Of a stretch of 43,730 nt of DNA, positions 41,940 through 43,730 are shown in pieces. The notes below the pieces were generated by a model. That model saw only the letters and a list, made by a program, of their open reading frames with translations. It made no database searches and was not told the DNA's origin. The translations under genes and the position numbers were made by a program. Every line of letters starts with the position of its first letter. Positions within the stretch are counted from its first letter, which is position 1. This stretch comes from Rhodobaculum claviforme (lineage in GTDB: Bacteria > Pseudomonadota > Alphaproteobacteria > Rhodobacterales > Rhodobacteraceae): contig NZ_NHSD01000284.1 in the NCBI RefSeq assembly GCF_016653255.1, positions 1 through 43,730 on the forward strand. The letters run 5' to 3'.

Positions 41940-42437
41940 GTGGCCATCGCCGAACAGATCCATACCCATGTGCAGGGATTGCGCCGGTACGCGCTGGTAC
42001 TGACGCGCAACCCCGACGACGCCGAGGATCTGGTGCAGGAAACGCTGACCAAGGCGATCGCGGCGGCCCACACCTGGCAGCCGGGCACCGAGCTGCGGCC
42101 CTGGCTGTTCCGCATCCTGCACAACACCCATGTCAGCGGCCTGCGCCGGGCGCGCGTGCGCGCCGATGCCGCCCCCGACCTGCCGGAGGCGGTATCCCAG
42201 CCCGACGCGCTGGCGCGCATCGAGCTGGCGCAGGTCCTGCAGGCGCTGGAGGAGCTGCCGGAGGCGCAGCGCAAGCCCATCCTCCTCGTGGCGCTGGAGG
42301 AGATGAGCTACGCCGAGGCCGCGCGCAGCCTCGATGTGCCGCTGGGCACCTTCATGTCGCGGCTGGGCCGGGGCCGGGCCGCGCTGCGCAAGCTGATGGG
42401 CGAGCTGCGTCGCGGCAAGCTGCATCTGATCGCTTGA
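41940..42437 (+). CDS. ECF-family RNA polymerase sigma factor
   Basis: A 165-aa protein. Region 2: YALVLTRNPDDAEDLVQETL with TKAI and WLFRILHN (about residues 18-65). Region 4: LEELPEAQRKPILLVALEEM then SYAEAARSLDVPLGTFMSRL and GRGRAALRKL (about 100-155). Length and two-domain layout fit a minimal ECF sigma factor. ATG 41940 follows AGAGGGAGGGG by about six bases. It is followed 16 bases later by its transmembrane anti-sigma partner. The inducing signal is not evident. Confidence 0.92.
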   Translation: MAIAEQIHTHVQGLRRYALVLTRNPDDAEDLVQETLTKAIAAAHTWQPGTELRPWLFRILHNTHVSGLRRARVRADAAPDLPEAVSQPDALARIELAQVLQALEELPEAQRKPILLVALEEMSYAEAARSLDVPLGTFMSRLGRGRAALRKLMGELRRGKLHLIA

Positions 42438-42453
42438 GAGAGAGGGGCACACC

Positions 42454-43269
42454 ATGACCCGCCAGATCCCCGCCGCCGATGCCGACCTCGATGCCCTGCT
42501 GATGGCCCACGCCGACGGCCAGCTGTCCCCCGAGGAGGCCGCCGAAGTCGAGGCCCGGCTGGAGCAGGACCCCGATGCCCGCGCCACGCTGTCAGCCTGG
42601 TGCATGCAGGGCGCCGCGATCCGGGCCGCCGCAGACGCGCTGGACACCGCCCCGCCCAGCCTGCGCACCGCCGCGCTGGAGCGCGAACTGGCCCGCGCCC
42701 TCCAGCGCCAGGGCTGGCGGGCGCGGCTGATGGGGCCGATGATGGGCGCCGGCCTGCGCCGGATCGCCGCCGGTGTGGTGCTGTTCGCCGCCGGCTGGGG
42801 CGCGCACTGGATCCATGACGCCGCCACCACCCCCTATCCCGGCTATGTGGCCGAGGGTCTGGGCGCGCATCAGGTCTTTGCCAACGACCTGCTGCGCCCG
42901 GTCGAATTCACCGCCGAGGCGACCGAAGGCGCGCTCGACTGGGTGGCCGCCAAGCTGGACCGCAAGCTGTCGCACCCCTCGCTGGCGCCGCTGGGGCTGG
43001 AGCTGGTGGGCACCCGCATGCTGGGCACCCGCGAGGGGCCGATGGCGCAGTTCATCTATGAGGACGCGGACGGCCACCGGATGTCGCTGATCCTGGCCCC
43101 GCACCCCGAGAACATGCCCGCCGCCCCCCTGCGCATGGCCCGCTGGGGCGAGGATCGCGTGGGTTACTGGCGCGACACGCAGCTGGATTACGCCGTGGTG
43201 GCTCAGACCAGCGACATGCAGATCCAGGCCGTGGCCGAAGAGGTCGCCCGGCTCCTGGGTCCGGGCTGA
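42454..43269 (+). CDS. Membrane anti-sigma factor
   Basis: A 271-aa protein. The cytosolic N-terminus (LLMAHADGQLSPEEAAEVEA, RLEQDPDARATLSAW) is the typical anti-sigma domain; it lacks the His-x-x-x-Cys-x-x-Cys zinc motif (only one Cys, at about residue 50). One membrane span (IAAGVVLFAAGWGAHWI, about 107-123) leads to a periplasmic domain ending LLGPG. It would hold the ECF factor at the membrane until a signal reaches the periplasmic part. It overlaps nothing, but is spaced as an operon partner. Confidence 0.85.
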   Translation: MTRQIPAADADLDALLMAHADGQLSPEEAAEVEARLEQDPDARATLSAWCMQGAAIRAAADALDTAPPSLRTAALERELARALQRQGWRARLMGPMMGAGLRRIAAGVVLFAAGWGAHWIHDAATTPYPGYVAEGLGAHQVFANDLLRPVEFTAEATEGALDWVAAKLDRKLSHPSLAPLGLELVGTRMLGTREGPMAQFIYEDADGHRMSLILAPHPENMPAAPLRMARWGEDRVGYWRDTQLDYAVVAQTSDMQIQAVAEEVARLLGPG

Positions 43270-43730
43270 GCGGAGGGCACGGGGCCGGGGGGAGGACCAG
43301 GATCATGGGACCGGACCGGACCTTAGGATCGGAGCTGCGGCCCGAGGCACCTCCCGATGCGCCCCCGGCACGGGTCCCATGCCCCCGCCATGCGGCCTCC
43401 CATACGGGGCCTCCTGCCATACGGCCGCCCCTGCGGACCCCATCTCCCGATACTGGCCCCCCTACGGACCCGGATGCGCCGTCCGACGGGCACTCGCGAT
43501 GCGGGCGCGATGCAGACCCGCCTCGGACTCGATTGCGGGCCAGATTGCGGATCCGCCGCACCCGGACCGGCGGACGGCCCCGCGACGGAACGATCGTGGG
43601 GCCGCTGTGGCGCCGTGGCGCCTCGGCCATGGGGCGGCGGAGCAATTGCCCAGGGGTGCGGGCATGGCCCGTCGCACGCTGTGCGCGCGCCCGGATCGCC
43701 CAACCCCGCCCTGCCCTGCCCCGCCCTGCC
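43270..43730. other. No supported gene (right window edge)
   Basis: This stretch is highly GC-rich with short simple repeats such as CCCGCCCTGCC near the end and many CCCATACGG-like fragments. Open frames on the minus strand are Arg/Pro/Gly-rich and lack ribosome sites or family motifs, so I take them as chance. A gene beyond the window may begin near the edge. Confidence 0.4.

Noticed and set aside
43052-43645. 197-aa minus-strand frame at the right end
   Set aside because: It is Arg/Pro/Gly-rich, overlaps the anti-sigma gene and has no family motif or ribosome site.

Overview
The window is high-GC DNA with typical alphaproteobacterial gene content, most likely from a member of the Rhodobacteraceae. 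This is judged from codon use, dense 4-bp gene overlaps, tRNA-Ser genes with encoded CCA, a VPLPA-type C-terminal sorting protein and the kinds of mobile genes present. No sequence search could be run, so the family-level placement is an inference.

Layout. 1-3058 is mobile-element debris: the tail of an IS5-family transposase, a small XRE regulator operon, a 61-aa hypothetical and a DUF6538-type tyrosine recombinase. 3059-15122 is best explained as a 12-kb integrative element in the 3' end of tRNA-Ser(TGA). A 15-bp copy of the tRNA 3' end lies at 3059-3073, just before a P4-type integrase. Inside follow an AlpA-like regulator, a short coupled ORF, a Toprim primase-like protein, a DUF3987 helicase-like protein, a frameshifted zinc-ribbon gene with an iteron-like repeat array in its coding sequence, small regulators, a PIN/HTH toxin-antitoxin pair and a complete type III restriction-modification system. 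The element is therefore a P4-satellite-like carrier of defence genes.

15294-16457 is a chromosomal M20 amidohydrolase. From 16644 to 39219 lies a surface polysaccharide locus: sulfotransferase-like proteins (one fused to an exostosin-like domain), a VPLPA-CTERM protein, a sugar O/N-acyltransferase, a DegT-type aminotransferase, glycosyltransferases, mannose-1-phosphate guanylyltransferase/isomerase, a phage-tailspike-like beta-helix protein, an ABC export system (KpsM-, KpsE- and KpsT-like, plus an outer-membrane lipoprotein), an initiating sugar transferase, a GT2 glycosyltransferase and UDP-galactopyranose mutase. Together they suggest a sulfated or aminosugar-containing capsule or exopolysaccharide using GDP-mannose-derived sugar and probably galactofuranose, exported by an ABC transporter. 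A four-gene IS66 element (23637-26442, with a perfect 8-bp target duplication) has split a GT-D-like glycosyltransferase gene that also carries an in-frame amber codon upstream.

39220-39844 holds inverted repeats, a transposase tail remnant and tRNA-Ser(GGA). The right end has a DUF1127-like small protein with a strong bidirectional terminator, then a DUF2333 membrane protein divergent from an ECF sigma factor/anti-sigma pair. Two matching promoter-like sequences (GGGATGAAAC-N12-CGT) face outward in that divergent gap, suggesting one sigma-controlled regulon. The last 460 bases hold no gene I can support.
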